From NCBI GenBank assembly GCA_017455685.1, contig JAFSZH010000041.1:34545-98544 (forward strand): a stretch of 64,000 bases of DNA, in the 5' to 3' direction. The position numbers and the translations under genes were made by a program. The notes beneath the pieces are model-generated. The model did no database searches and had not been told where the DNA came from. It was given only the letters and a program-made list of their open reading frames with translations. This DNA is from Oscillospiraceae bacterium (GTDB lineage Bacteria; Bacillota; Clostridia; Oscillospirales; Oscillospiraceae). The first letter of the stretch is position 1. Every line of letters begins with the position of its first letter. Shown piece after piece: positions 15,314 to 23,264 of this stretch.

Positions 15314-15820
15314 ATGGATAAAAAAATTTTGGACATGACCTGCGGATCTCGGACGATCTGGTTTAACAAGAATCATCCTGCAGCTGTGTACTGCGACAAG
15401 CGCAGAGAGGACTATGCTTTGTATTTCGGCAAGGCGCGGACTTCTCTGCACCAGTTGCACGTAGATCCAGATGTGCTTTGCGATTTTACCGCGCTCCCGT
15501 TTCCCGATAACAGCTTTTCGCTTGTGGTGTTCGATCCACCGCATCTGATCAAGGCAAAAGATACTGCGTGGCTTGTCAAGAAATACGGAAAACTTGACGA
15601 AAACTGGAAGCAGATGATCCACGACGGATTCTGCGAGGGTATGCGAGTGCTGAAACCCGACGGCGTGCTTATTTTCAAATGGTCCGAGTATGACATTCCC
15701 GCAGAGACCGTTTGGAAAGCAATCGGGCAGAAACCGTTATTTGGACACCACAGCGGGAAGAAAAGCACGACTTTCTGGGGGTGCTTTATGAAGTTGGTGG
15801 ACGAAGATGTGGCGGTGTAA
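15314..15820 (+). CDS. Class I SAM-dependent methyltransferase, phage type
   Basis: A 168-aa protein with a shortened motif I (ILDMTCGSR, residues 5-13) and catalytic-type motif IV FDPPHL (73-78), as in N6-adenine or N4-cytosine DNA methyltransferases and related phage enzymes. No target-recognition domain is visible in this short length. It is the first of three methyltransferase genes in the early operon; protection of phage DNA from restriction is a plausible role. Confidence 0.75.
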   Translation: MDKKILDMTCGSRTIWFNKNHPAAVYCDKRREDYALYFGKARTSLHQLHVDPDVLCDFTALPFPDNSFSLVVFDPPHLIKAKDTAWLVKKYGKLDENWKQMIHDGFCEGMRVLKPDGVLIFKWSEYDIPAETVWKAIGQKPLFGHHSGKKSTTFWGCFMKLVDEDVAV

Positions 15821-15959
15821 CTGGTGCGGGGCAGAGTTTGAAGAACCGGACGAAGAACCGGAAGGACACTTCATGTATAACCCCGTCGTTTCGTATCACT
15901 GCCCCGAGTGCTGGGACGACGACATAGAGGAGATAGAGGATGGTGAAGACGATTGCTGA
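15807..15959 (+). CDS. 50-aa zinc-ribbon microprotein
   Basis: ATG 15807 lies inside the end of the methyltransferase gene and the frame ends at 15959, overlapping the next gene. The protein has two Cys pairs, CNWC near the N-terminus and CPEC at 32-35, a classic four-Cys zinc knuckle, then an acidic tail ([13 protein letters not shown]). Not a shadow: both flanking genes are in other frames and the spacing of Cys pairs is typical. Confidence 0.65.
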   Translation: MWRCNWCGAEFEEPDEEPEGHFMYNPVVSYHCPECWDDDIEEIEDGEDDC

Positions 15960-16726
15960 CGCATCTTTCTCTTTTCTCCGGTATCGGCGGGCTGGACCTT
16001 GCCGCAGAATGGGCAGGATTTACAACGGTCGGACAGTGCGAATGGGCGGATTACCCGACGAAGGTTTTAGAAAAACACTGGCCCGACGTCCCGCGCTGGC
16101 GCGATATACGGACACTTACGAAAGAGAGTTTCTATGAGCGGACAGGTTTACGAACAGTTGACGTTATTTCCGGCGGATTTCCCTGTCAGCCGTTTTCCGT
16201 CGCCGGGGAGCGAAGAGGCAAGGACGATGACCGTTACCTCTGGCCGGAAATGCTCCGCGTCATATCCGAACTCCGGCCCTCTTGGGTCATTGGTGAAAAT
16301 GTGCCTGGGATCATCAATCTGGCACTCGACACGGTGCTTGCTGACCTGGCAGACAAAGGTTACGAAAGCCAATGCTTTGTTATTCCAGCTTGCGGCGTCG
16401 ATGCCCCGCACAAACGTTTCAGAGTTGCCATTATTGCCCACGCTTCTGGCGTCGGGGATGGGCTCACAAGGCCACAGACGGATGCTGCAGAAGATGGTGG
16501 ACAAGGGGCTTATGACCGAAGAGGAACGGCGACAGATGATCATGGGCAACGGCGGGACGATCAACCCAGAGTGGGCCGAATGGCTGATGGGCTATATGGG
16601 ACAGTATACGAAGCTGATCCCGACACCGACAGCAACGGATTACCGGGGCGGATGCCTTGCCCGCTACTGGACGCCCAAGAGAGAGAGAGAGACGCGGGTA
16701 CGACGGCCGGCTGCGGAGCTTCATAG
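15953..16726 (+). CDS. C5-cytosine DNA methyltransferase, N-terminal frame
   Basis: A 257-aa frame with TTG start at 15953 (an in-frame stop at 15944 excludes earlier starts; AGAGGATGG precedes). It carries motif [11 protein letters not shown] (8-17), motif IV with catalytic Cys78 (GGFPCQPFS), motif VI GENV (114-117) and motif [13 protein letters not shown] (152-160). After residue 165 the sequence becomes unlike the family and the conserved motifs IX/X are missing. They appear in the overlapping frame of 16134-16916. Active enzyme would need frameshifting or assembly of two polypeptides. Confidence 0.8.
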   Translation: MLTHLSLFSGIGGLDLAAEWAGFTTVGQCEWADYPTKVLEKHWPDVPRWRDIRTLTKESFYERTGLRTVDVISGGFPCQPFSVAGERRGKDDDRYLWPEMLRVISELRPSWVIGENVPGIINLALDTVLADLADKGYESQCFVIPACGVDAPHKRFRVAIIAHASGVGDGLTRPQTDAAEDGGQGAYDRRGTATDDHGQRRDDQPRVGRMADGLYGTVYEADPDTDSNGLPGRMPCPLLDAQERERDAGTTAGCGAS

Positions 16727-16916
16727 AAGTCAGTCCCCGTGGGAGAATTGGCTACCTGAACCCGACGTGGGTAGAGTGGCTAATGGGGTTCCCGACAGGG
16801 TGGACAGAATTAAATGCCTCGGAAACGCGGTAGTCCCGCAGCAGTTTTATCCGTTCTTCAAAGCAATATCAGACATCGAAAAGGGGCGAAAAGATGAAGA
16901 CGAGCGTGACCTTTGA
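16134..16916 (+). CDS. Overlapping frame carrying C-terminal C5-methyltransferase motifs
   Basis: A 260-aa frame with its own ATG, overlapping the preceding gene for 593 bp in another frame. Its last third contains [12 protein letters not shown] (143-154), [11 protein letters not shown] and the motif IX/X block [16 protein letters not shown] (222-237) that ends phage 5mC methyltransferases. Residues 1-100 are encoded by the same DNA as motifs IV-VIII of the first frame. Split 5mC methyltransferases made of two overlapping polypeptides are known (M.AquI, M.EcoHK31I). A plain frameshift mutation is the alternative. Confidence 0.65.
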   Translation: MSGQVYEQLTLFPADFPVSRFPSPGSEEARTMTVTSGRKCSASYPNSGPLGSLVKMCLGSSIWHSTRCLLTWQTKVTKANALLFQLAASMPRTNVSELPLLPTLLASGMGSQGHRRMLQKMVDKGLMTEEERRQMIMGNGGTINPEWAEWLMGYMGQYTKLIPTPTATDYRGGCLARYWTPKRERETRVRRPAAELHRSQSPWENWLPEPDVGRVANGVPDRVDRIKCLGNAVVPQQFYPFFKAISDIEKGRKDEDERDL

Positions 16917-17523
16917 CGAGGAGACCCACGCCTACACCGTAGACGGGAAACGGGTGCCGTCCGTGACGGAGATCGTGGGGCTTGTGACGGCGGGGAAGTA
17001 CGCCGACACCAACGCCGCCATGATGGAACAGGCAAAGCGCCGGGGCTCCGAAGTGCATTTTCTCTGCGAGGCGATAGACTGCGGCATCGACCCGGAGGAG
17101 CTGGAAATCCCCCCGGAGCTGGCGGGGTACGTGAACGCCTACCTTGCCTTCCTGCGGGACTGGGCCCCGGAATGGGACTACATCGAAAAGACGGTATATA
17201 CACCCATGTACGCGGGCCGGGCTGACCGCATCGGCACCATTGACGGCCATACCGTGATCGTTGACCTGAAATCCACGGGGAACATGGACCGGCTCTCCAA
17301 GCTGGCGCTGCTCTTGCAGCTCACCGGGTACGGCCTGGCATGGGCCGACATGGGCTACGACATGCCGGAGAAAACGCTGGGCGTACAGCTCAAACGCGAC
17401 GGCAAGTACACCCTGCATTGGAGCGAGGACATCAAGAAAAAGTATTTGCAGGACTCGGACAGCGACCTGTTCCTGTTCCTGGACCTTATCAGAATTCAAA
17501 CCATTATAGGAGGTTATCAATGA
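16894..17523 (+). CDS. PD-(D/E)XK nuclease of the phage recombination module
   Basis: A 209-aa protein with YAGRADRIGTIDGHTVIVDL followed by KSTG, giving the D...DxK catalytic core of Cas4/RecB-like and phage exonucleases (about 106-130), plus a conserved QLTGYGLA helix. AAGGGG precedes the ATG; it overlaps the methyltransferase frame by 23 nt. With the next two genes it forms a likely exonuclease / annealing protein / ssDNA-binding set. Confidence 0.8.
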   Translation: MKTSVTFDEETHAYTVDGKRVPSVTEIVGLVTAGKYADTNAAMMEQAKRRGSEVHFLCEAIDCGIDPEELEIPPELAGYVNAYLAFLRDWAPEWDYIEKTVYTPMYAGRADRIGTIDGHTVIVDLKSTGNMDRLSKLALLLQLTGYGLAWADMGYDMPEKTLGVQLKRDGKYTLHWSEDIKKKYLQDSDSDLFLFLDLIRIQTIIGGYQ

Positions 17524-18236
17524 GCGAAGAACTGGAATTGTATTCCTACACGCCGCTGAACGAGGCGGTACGCCCCAAGGGGCAGAATTACATGGTGGAC
17601 GCCGGCGCGGGGCTGCCCCCGGTGCAGCTCAAACGGGACGCCGATTTCGGCGTGATCCCCGGAACGAAAAAGCCCAGCCTTTATAAAGCCGGGGCAGAGA
17701 AGATCGCCACCAACTACGGACTGTGCCAGCGGTACAGCATCGAGAGCAAGGCGGAAGTGACGGAGGGCAAAGCGCCTTTGTTCTTCTATCTGGTCAAGTG
17801 CGAGCTGGTGAAGATCATCGACGGGAAAGAGTACGTGATCACGTCAGCTTTCGGCTCCGGCAACACCAACGAAAAGCGCAACGGCTTCAATTCCCCGTGG
17901 GACGCGGCCAACGGCACCATCAAGATGGCGCAGAAGCGTGCGCTGGTGGGCGCGGTCATAGCCTTGTGCTCCGGCTCCGGTATGTTCAGCCAGGACATGG
18001 AAGACGAGAAATTTATGGAGAACGCCGGGAAGATCACCAAGACCGGCCCCGAAGATCCCATCACCAAGCAGCAGATCACCCGGCTGTACGCTATCGCCGG
18101 AGAGGCGGGGTTGACCGCCAGCGAAGCCAAGCTGCGGATCATAGCCATGGGCTTTACTTCCACCAAGGAAATCAAGCAGAAAGACTATGACGGCGTGATC
18201 GAGAAGTTGAAGGAGGCGGGACAGAATGGCGGTTGA
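17520..18236 (+). CDS. Putative recombination (annealing-type) protein
   Basis: A 238-aa protein starting at ATG 17520 behind AGGAGG. The central block DAANGTIKMAQKRALVGAVI with a nearby FSQDME is a signature of a phage family found beside exonucleases; a Rad52-like annealing role is inferred from context, not shown. The C-terminal 60 residues (ITRLYAIAGEAGLTASEAKL) look like a separate helical domain. It overlaps the SSB-like gene by 11 nt. Confidence 0.65.
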   Translation: MSEELELYSYTPLNEAVRPKGQNYMVDAGAGLPPVQLKRDADFGVIPGTKKPSLYKAGAEKIATNYGLCQRYSIESKAEVTEGKAPLFFYLVKCELVKIIDGKEYVITSAFGSGNTNEKRNGFNSPWDAANGTIKMAQKRALVGAVIALCSGSGMFSQDMEDEKFMENAGKITKTGPEDPITKQQITRLYAIAGEAGLTASEAKLRIIAMGFTSTKEIKQKDYDGVIEKLKEAGQNGG

Positions 18237-18534
18237 AGTCAAGGCCGGGGAGACCTACAAGGCCGAGGGCGTGCGCTCCGGCGAGAATTGGACCATGCTC
18301 AAAGTGAAGGACAAGCGCAAGGAGCTGGCCGTCTTCACCGACAAGGGCGAGGCGTTCCACGAGGGCGACATGGTTAAGATCGTGAAGATCACCAGCGTCA
18401 AGATGTCCGCCCGGAAGGGCAAAGACGACAAGTGGTACGATACGCTGTCCTGCAACGCCGAAGTGGAAGTCAACGGCGCAGCGCCGTCCGGCTTCACCGA
18501 AACGGACGACGAAGACGGTGAACTGCCGTTCTGA
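18226..18534 (+). CDS. Small SSB-like protein
   Basis: A 102-aa, beta-rich basic protein with an acidic tail ending DDEDGELPF. This copies the C-terminal tip of single-stranded DNA-binding proteins (acidic stretch ending in Pro-Phe), which recruits partner enzymes. No standard SSB OB-fold motif is recognised, so the assignment rests on the tail and the position after exonuclease and recombinase. Confidence 0.6.
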   Translation: MAVEVKAGETYKAEGVRSGENWTMLKVKDKRKELAVFTDKGEAFHEGDMVKIVKITSVKMSARKGKDDKWYDTLSCNAEVEVNGAAPSGFTETDDEDGELPF

Positions 18535-18546
18535 TGGTAAGGAGAT

Positions 18547-19215
18547 ATGGACAAGAGAGGTCAATTTACTTTCTATCGCTCCTACTACGAAGCGCTGCTC
18601 TCCCTGCCGAAAAAAGAGCGGGAGCCGGTGCTTATGGCGATCATTTCCTACGCCCTGGACGGAGAAGCGCCGAACCTGCAAGGCGTTGGAAACGCTATCT
18701 TTTCTCTTGTAAAGCCGACGCTCGACACCGGAAGGAAAAGAGCGGAGAGCGGTAACAAAGGTGGGAAGCAAAACGGAAGCAAAACCGAAGCAAACGCCAA
18801 GCAAACCGCAAGCGAGAAAGAGAAAGAGAAAGAGGGGGAGAAGGAGAGAGAGAAAGAGAAAGAGAACGAATGTTCTATTTCTCCCCCCTGTATGTCTCCC
18901 CCCTCACCGGGGGGAACACACACAGCGCCGAAGAAGTTTACCCCGCCGACGGTGGAGGAAGTGCGGGAATACTGCCGGGAACGGAACAACGGCGTGGACC
19001 CGCAGAAATTCCACGACTTCTACGCCAGCAAGGGCTGGAAGGTGGGCAATCAGCCCATGAAGGACTGGAAGGCAGCCGTCAGGACATGGGAGCGGGACGA
19101 CAGGCCGGCGAGGTCAAACGCCGGACAGAAAAGCAAGATGCCGGGCATGCCCGCGCCGATGCAGGGCGGGGGAGACGTGGACAAGCTGGCCCGCATACTG
19201 GGGGTGAAAGAATGA
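18547..19215 (+). CDS. Phage replication organiser
   Basis: A 222-aa protein. The N-terminus (QFTFYRSYYEALLSLPKKER) matches the DUF6291-type domain of phage replication proteins. A low-complexity Lys/Glu linker (about 70-108) follows, then a C-terminal domain (VEEVREYCRERNNGVDPQKF ... GWKVGNQPMKDWKAAVRTWE) typical of DnaD/replisome-organiser proteins. Expected to open or load the replicative helicase at the phage origin; no helicase gene is seen in the window. Confidence 0.75.
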   Translation: MDKRGQFTFYRSYYEALLSLPKKEREPVLMAIISYALDGEAPNLQGVGNAIFSLVKPTLDTGRKRAESGNKGGKQNGSKTEANAKQTASEKEKEKEGEKEREKEKENECSISPPCMSPPSPGGTHTAPKKFTPPTVEEVREYCRERNNGVDPQKFHDFYASKGWKVGNQPMKDWKAAVRTWERDDRPARSNAGQKSKMPGMPAPMQGGGDVDKLARILGVKE

Positions 19216-19400
19216 AAAACGGACCGTGCTATCAGTGCCAGAAGCGGACGGCAAAGTGTCACGATACATGCCCGGAGTACAAAGCATGGCACAAAGAGAT
19301 CCGGGAAGCCAACGCCAGAGAGAGCCGGGAGCGCCAGCTTGACAAGGATATCAGGACGATGCGCCGGGCGGCGATAATGAAAGCGAAAAGGGGGCAGTGA
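19212..19400 (+). CDS. Cys-rich small protein
   Basis: A 62-aa protein overlapping the previous stop (ATGA). CYQCQ and CHDTC pairs near the N-terminus suggest a zinc knuckle, followed by a long charged helix. Unknown role. Confidence 0.6.
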   Translation: MKNGPCYQCQKRTAKCHDTCPEYKAWHKEIREANARESRERQLDKDIRTMRRAAIMKAKRGQ

Positions 19401-19822
19401 TGGAGATCTGTTTTACCGTGCCGGGAAAGCCGGTAGGGAAGGGACGGCCCCGTTTTCGACGGGCCGGGAAGTGCGTGCAGACCTACACGCCGGACGATAC
19501 GGTGATCTACGAAAACTGGGTCCGGGAGTGCTGGAAGAACGCCGGCGCCGCCCGTCTGGAAGGGGAGATCACCGCGGAGATCACCGCCTATTTCCCCATC
19601 CCCAAGAGCACCACGAAGAAGCGCCGGGCCGACATGGAAGCCGGGACGGTAGGCTGCATCACAAAGCCGGACACGGACAACCTGGCCAAGTGCGTGCTGG
19701 ACGCCCTTAACGGCATGGCCTACGGCGACGACAGCCAGGTGACGGCGCTGACCGTCAGAAAACTTTACAGCGATACCCCAAGGACTGAAATAAAACTTAC
19801 AGAAAAGGAGACTGCAAAATGA
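19400..19822 (+). CDS. rusA: RusA-family Holliday junction resolvase
   Basis: A 140-aa dimeric endonuclease that cuts four-way junctions. GKPVGKGRPRF near the N-terminus and the acidic site KPDTDNLAKCVLDALNG followed by GDDSQV are diagnostic. The ATG overlaps the previous stop (TGATG). Confidence 0.9.
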   Translation: MEICFTVPGKPVGKGRPRFRRAGKCVQTYTPDDTVIYENWVRECWKNAGAARLEGEITAEITAYFPIPKSTTKKRRADMEAGTVGCITKPDTDNLAKCVLDALNGMAYGDDSQVTALTVRKLYSDTPRTEIKLTEKETAK

Positions 19823-20028
19823 ACGAAGATTACTGCTACGACGACATCAACGACGATATCCGCCCGACGGAGTGGAACCCCACAGTCCCCGTCAAGATGA
19901 AGCGCTACGAAGAGCTGATCCGGAAGGAAGTGCTGCTCCGTCAGATCCGGCGCATGGTCGAGGAGGAGCCCGGAGAATACTACGTCAACCGAGAACCGCT
20001 GAAAAAGATCCTGGCGGTGCTGGAATGA
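19819..20028 (+). CDS. Small early phage protein
   Basis: A 69-aa acidic protein (Asp/Tyr-rich N-terminus, helical C-terminus) overlapping both neighbours by four bases. Not recognised. Confidence 0.55.
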   Translation: MNEDYCYDDINDDIRPTEWNPTVPVKMKRYEELIRKEVLLRQIRRMVEEEPGEYYVNREPLKKILAVLE

Positions 20029-20207
20029 CGCAGAAGGACGATACGATCCAGGGGCTCCGGCAAGAGATCCGGGGCCTCCGGGAGGAATTGAAAATGGCGG
20101 TGGAGTGCTGCAAACTCTGCCGCCTCTGCAAACACCGGGACGAGGATTGCTCCCCGACGGACGGGAGCTGCAAGCCGGAATGGAGGGGACAGCATGGAAG
20201 AGATTAA
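20025..20207 (+). CDS. Coiled-coil plus Cys-rich small protein
   Basis: A 60-aa protein starting in an ATGA overlap. Residues 7-27 form a heptad helix; CCKLCRLCKHRDEDC and a further Cys follow, likely a zinc site. Unknown role. Confidence 0.55.
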   Translation: MTQKDDTIQGLRQEIRGLREELKMAVECCKLCRLCKHRDEDCSPTDGSCKPEWRGQHGRD

Positions 20208-20361
20208 CCTGCCTGGCGTCTGCAAGTACAACGTGGGCGTGACCTGCTATCTCAAAGATACCTGCTGGAAATGCGCCTGGAATCCCAAAGTAGACAAGAA
20301 GCGCCGGGAGAAGACCCGGGAGAAGTGGATGTCGGAGGAGGCGAAGAAGAAAGATGTGTGA
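20194..20361 (+). CDS. 55-aa zinc-binding microprotein
   Basis: ATG 20194 follows GGAGGGG. Four Cys (VCKY, TCYL, TCWKCAW) precede a strongly basic helical tail (KKRREKTREKW). It overlaps both neighbours by 8-14 nt. Nucleic-acid binding is plausible. Confidence 0.6.
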   Translation: MEEINLPGVCKYNVGVTCYLKDTCWKCAWNPKVDKKRREKTREKWMSEEAKKKDV

Positions 20362-20920
20362 CTACAACGACATGGAGCGGGTGAACCTCTCCGAGCTTAT
20401 CAAGTCCCTCCGCATCTGCGGCGATTGGAAACAGCAGACCAGGCTTGCCGGAAGCGACAGATGCGAGGGGTGCAAGTACAGAGTTGATGGCGATTGCAAG
20501 TCTTTCAAAGGCGACAAAGAGCTGTTGCTGAACGAGGCCGCAGATGCCATAGAGAGCCTTGACCGTTTTCTTGGCATAGCAGAAAACTGTTACAACGAGT
20601 TGGAATACAATCAACCCCGCTGGATTTCGGTTGCGGAGCGGTTGCCGGAGGATGGCGAGTATGTGTTGGCGTATTCAGAATCAGATGGATTGATGCTTGT
20701 GGAGGCAAGACACAGGTTTTCGGCTTGGGAAGTCACCCATTGGATGCCGCTCCCGGAGCCGCCAAAGGAGGAACGGATTTACAACAGCATGAAACGGGGA
20801 CTTGAACAGGCAATCAACGGAGAGTGCCGTAGTGTGACACTAACTACGCCTGTTATGGAATATCCCCAAGTACCGGGTATAACGCCCACGCTGATTACGC
20901 CAAAGGAGGATGAAGCATGA
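20354..20920 (+). CDS. DUF551-containing early phage protein
   Basis: A 188-aa protein. Residues 89-135 contain the DUF551 signature (RWISVAERLPEDGEYVLAY and THWMPLPEPP). A CEGCKYRVDGDC zinc-like cluster sits in the N-terminal half. DUF551 is common in phage accessory genes and has no known activity. Confidence 0.7.
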   Translation: MCDYNDMERVNLSELIKSLRICGDWKQQTRLAGSDRCEGCKYRVDGDCKSFKGDKELLLNEAADAIESLDRFLGIAENCYNELEYNQPRWISVAERLPEDGEYVLAYSESDGLMLVEARHRFSAWEVTHWMPLPEPPKEERIYNSMKRGLEQAINGECRSVTLTTPVMEYPQVPGITPTLITPKEDEA

Positions 20921-21156
20921 GCGACTATATCAGCCGGGAGAGCGTCTTGAAGATACTTTCCTATAAGAACGCCGCATGGGACGCATACAGCAAAGTTTCG
21001 GCTCTCCCCGCCGCCGATGTGCGGGAAGTGGTGCGGTGCAAGTATTGCAAGCACCGTTTCAATTATGGCGGTTTGTGCGAACAGAAAGGGGATAATTGGT
21101 TTTGTGCCTACGGTGAACGTCCCAACTGCGGAGCGAGAATGGAGGAACAGACATGA
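20917..21156 (+). CDS. Cys-rich phage protein
   Basis: A 79-aa protein with start MSDYISRESVLKIL, common in Clostridia phages, and a Cys cluster (CKYCKH ... C ... C ... CGARM) suited to zinc. ATGA overlap with both neighbours. Confidence 0.6.
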   Translation: MSDYISRESVLKILSYKNAAWDAYSKVSALPAADVREVVRCKYCKHRFNYGGLCEQKGDNWFCAYGERPNCGARMEEQT

Positions 21157-21518
21157 GCGGTATCTATATCCCCGACATGGAAATGCCGAGAACTTGCGCG
21201 AAATGTCCACTTGGTCACATCAACGCAAAACGGTATGCGATAGAGTGCTATGCGGAATATCCTACAAAACTTTTTGATTATGACTTGGCAAGGCACTCAA
21301 TGAACCCGTTCTGCCCTCTCATCCCCGTCCCCGACCACGGGCGGCTGATTGATGCGGATGAACTACAGCAAATAATTGTGGAAGACATTGAAGAATACAG
21401 CGAACTTGATGAAAACGGGCTTCATAGCGGACAGTGGTGCGGATTGATGACAGCCAAAATGGAAATTGAGGCCATGCCGATAGTAATAGGAAATGAAAGA
21501 ACATCAAATATCAATTGA
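21153..21518 (+). CDS. Phage protein with VPDHGRLIDADEL motif
   Basis: A 121-aa protein. The N-terminal CAKCPLGH and the PVPDHGRLIDADELQ segment are frequent in Clostridia phage accessory proteins. From here to about 22.3 kb base composition is more AT-rich than the rest of the early operon, suggesting a separately acquired block. Confidence 0.6.
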   Translation: MSGIYIPDMEMPRTCAKCPLGHINAKRYAIECYAEYPTKLFDYDLARHSMNPFCPLIPVPDHGRLIDADELQQIIVEDIEEYSELDENGLHSGQWCGLMTAKMEIEAMPIVIGNERTSNIN

Positions 21519-22404
21519 TGAATGGCGAGCGGAACAATACCCATGTGACATGATGACCTTTGCAAAAGCCGCTCCGACACAAACAATCCAAGAAGAAATC
21601 ATTAAGCATCATTGGAAATTTGCGGATGGCTTTTTTAAGAAAATCATGGTATCCGTCTCCGGTGGCGCAGACAGCGACCGAATGATAGACATGATTGAGC
21701 ATTTCGGTTATCCCACTGGATATGTTGAATATCACTACTTTGACACCGGAATGGAGTTTGCGGCAACAAAAGCCCACCTTGATGATTTAGAGAAAAAGTA
21801 CGGGATAACAATAAAACGGCACAGGGCCAAGATGCCCGTCCCGCTTGCCGTAAAAAAGTATGGCTATCCGTTTCTCAACAAGAAATTCTCTAATTACATA
21901 CACCGGCTACAAAGCCACAACTTTAAGTGGGAAGACAAGCCCTTTGAGGTTCTTCTTGCTGAATATCCAAGATGCAAAGCGGCTCTCCGTTGGTGGTGTA
22001 ATGAGTGGGGCGACGGGAGCAAAAACAACATAAACCGCAGAAAGTATCTGAAAGAGTTTATGATAGAAAATCCCCCGGATTTTCCCATTTCTGATGTGTG
22101 CTGTCAAAAGGCAAAGAAAGACACGGCCCACGCAATAGCAAAAGAAGTTAAACCAGACCTCGATGTACAAGGAGTGCGAAAAGCCGAGGGCGGTGTAAGG
22201 TCACAAGCATACAAAGGTTGCTTTGATGACATAAGGTGTGGCTGTTCACGGTTGCGCCCGCTGTATTGGTTTAAGAAAGAGGACTGTGCCGCATTCAAGA
22301 CCGTTGGTATTACTGCCCCAACTGCGGAGCAAGGATGGACAAGGAGGACTAACCGTGTACATCGGCATGAACAACTACGAATACTACACCCCCGAGATCT
22401 GTGA
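21493..22404 (+). CDS. PAPS-reductase-family protein with altered 3' end
   Basis: A 303-aa adenine-nucleotide alpha-hydrolase-like protein. SVSGGADSDR (54-63) is a PP-loop-like motif of the PAPS reductase/DndC superfamily, which adenylates or reduces sulfur compounds; phage versions are proposed to modify nucleic acids or assist methylation and restriction evasion. The family core runs to about residue 260 (RCGCSRLRPLYWF). The last 40 residues are basic and unfamiliar, because the frame crosses the remnant of another gene (22302-22352). Confidence 0.7.
   Translation: MKEHQISIDEWRAEQYPCDMMTFAKAAPTQTIQEEIIKHHWKFADGFFKKIMVSVSGGADSDRMIDMIEHFGYPTGYVEYHYFDTGMEFAATKAHLDDLEKKYGITIKRHRAKMPVPLAVKKYGYPFLNKKFSNYIHRLQSHNFKWEDKPFEVLLAEYPRCKAALRWWCNEWGDGSKNNINRRKYLKEFMIENPPDFPISDVCCQKAKKDTAHAIAKEVKPDLDVQGVRKAEGGVRSQAYKGCFDDIRCGCSRLRPLYWFKKEDCAAFKTVGITAPTAEQGWTRRTNRVHRHEQLRILHPRDL
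22302..22352 (+). pseudogene. Remnant of a zinc-finger phage gene fused to the PAPS-reductase gene
   Basis: In a second frame the bases encode RWYYCPNCGARMDKED and a stop, the typical C-terminal end of Clostridia phage zinc proteins (compare CGARMEEQT ending the gene at 21156). A deletion seems to have joined the upstream gene to this tail out of frame. Confidence 0.5.
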
Positions 22405-22471
22405 CGGGCACTGCTGCCGAGACTGTGAGCGGTGCTTGATCGCGCAGGAAATCATGGAGGCGGACGAATGA
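22355..22471 (+). CDS. 38-aa Cys-rich microprotein (GTG start)
   Basis: GTG 22355 follows AAGGAGG by seven bases. The peptide contains CDGHCCRDCERC, a compact metal-binding cluster. The end overlaps the next start (ATGA). Confidence 0.5.
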   Translation: MYIGMNNYEYYTPEICDGHCCRDCERCLIAQEIMEADE

Positions 22472-22899
22472 ACCGGGGATATATGCCAGTAAGCAAAACG
22501 GACCTATGGGAGACACCGCAGGATCTATTCGACCGGCTTAATTCGGAGTACCACTTTGAGACGGACGTTTGCGCTCTTCCCGAAAATGCCAAATGTCCCA
22601 GGTACTTCACCCCAGATCAAAACGGCCTTGCGCAAGAGTGGACCGGCGTTTGCTGGTGCAATCCACCTTATGGCCGGGATATCGTAAAATGGGTGGAGAA
22701 AGCATACAAAAGCAGCGCCACGGTGGTTATGCTGCTGCCGGCCAGAACAGACACAAAATGGTTTCATGATTTGTGTTTGCGGGGGGGGCAAGTGTCTTTT
22801 CTACGTGGACGGCTCAAATTCGGCGGAAGCAAAAACGCGGCCCCTTTCCCGTCCATGCTGGTAGTCTTTGACAGGAGGGATCAACACGGAAGATCTTGA
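22468..22899 (+). CDS. Phage N6-adenine DNA methyltransferase (Dam type)
   Basis: A 143-aa protein of the phage Dam family: TDLWETPQDLFDRLN near the N-terminus and catalytic CNPPYG (64-69). Length fits phage N-6-adenine methyltransferases, which lack a separate target domain. Third methyltransferase of the operon. GGAGG precedes the ATG. Confidence 0.85.
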   Translation: MNRGYMPVSKTDLWETPQDLFDRLNSEYHFETDVCALPENAKCPRYFTPDQNGLAQEWTGVCWCNPPYGRDIVKWVEKAYKSSATVVMLLPARTDTKWFHDLCLRGGQVSFLRGRLKFGGSKNAAPFPSMLVVFDRRDQHGRS

Positions 22900-22918
22900 A
22901 AAGGGCTGGTGGTGCCCC

Positions 22919-23017
22919 ATGAGCAAATGCCCCCATATCGGGGACGGGTCAAGCTGCCGGGACTGCCGGGCCGATTACCTCAAAAGCCGGGGAATAAAGG
23001 GGGGAGAGTATTGCTAA
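22919..23017 (+). CDS. 32-aa Cys-rich microprotein
   Basis: ATG 22919 opens MSKCPHIGDGSSCRDCRADY and runs into the next gene. Three Cys in the first 16 residues fit the family of small zinc peptides nearby. Upstream in-frame codons (GWWCP) suggest the real start could be a rare codon after AGGAGGG at 22873-22879. Confidence 0.4.
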   Translation: MSKCPHIGDGSSCRDCRADYLKSRGIKGGEYC

Positions 23018-23244
23018 AAGCTGGCCATAGAATAAGAGAACTCCGCCGGGCCCAAAAGCTGACGATCATGGAGCTGGCCGATATGCTGGGCGTTTCCGGT
23101 CCGTCCGTCTATTTCTGGGAGCATTACCGGTCCTATCCGTCACTGCAAAACGCCATAGTCATGGCGGACTTTTTCGGGGTGTCTCTTGATTACTTGGTGG
23201 GGCGTGAATTCGTCCCCAAAAGCCCGCAGGACGCGGCACAATAA
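23011..23244 (+). CDS. XRE-family regulator (TTG start)
   Basis: A 77-aa helix-turn-helix protein; TTG 23011 follows GGGGGGAG. LTIMELADMLGVSGPSVYFW is the HTH and DFFGVSLDYLVGRE the family's dimer helix. Last rightward gene before the leftward cluster. The target is unknown. Confidence 0.75.
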   Translation: MLKAGHRIRELRRAQKLTIMELADMLGVSGPSVYFWEHYRSYPSLQNAIVMADFFGVSLDYLVGREFVPKSPQDAAQ

Positions 23245-23264
23245 GCCAAACGATAAACGACAAG

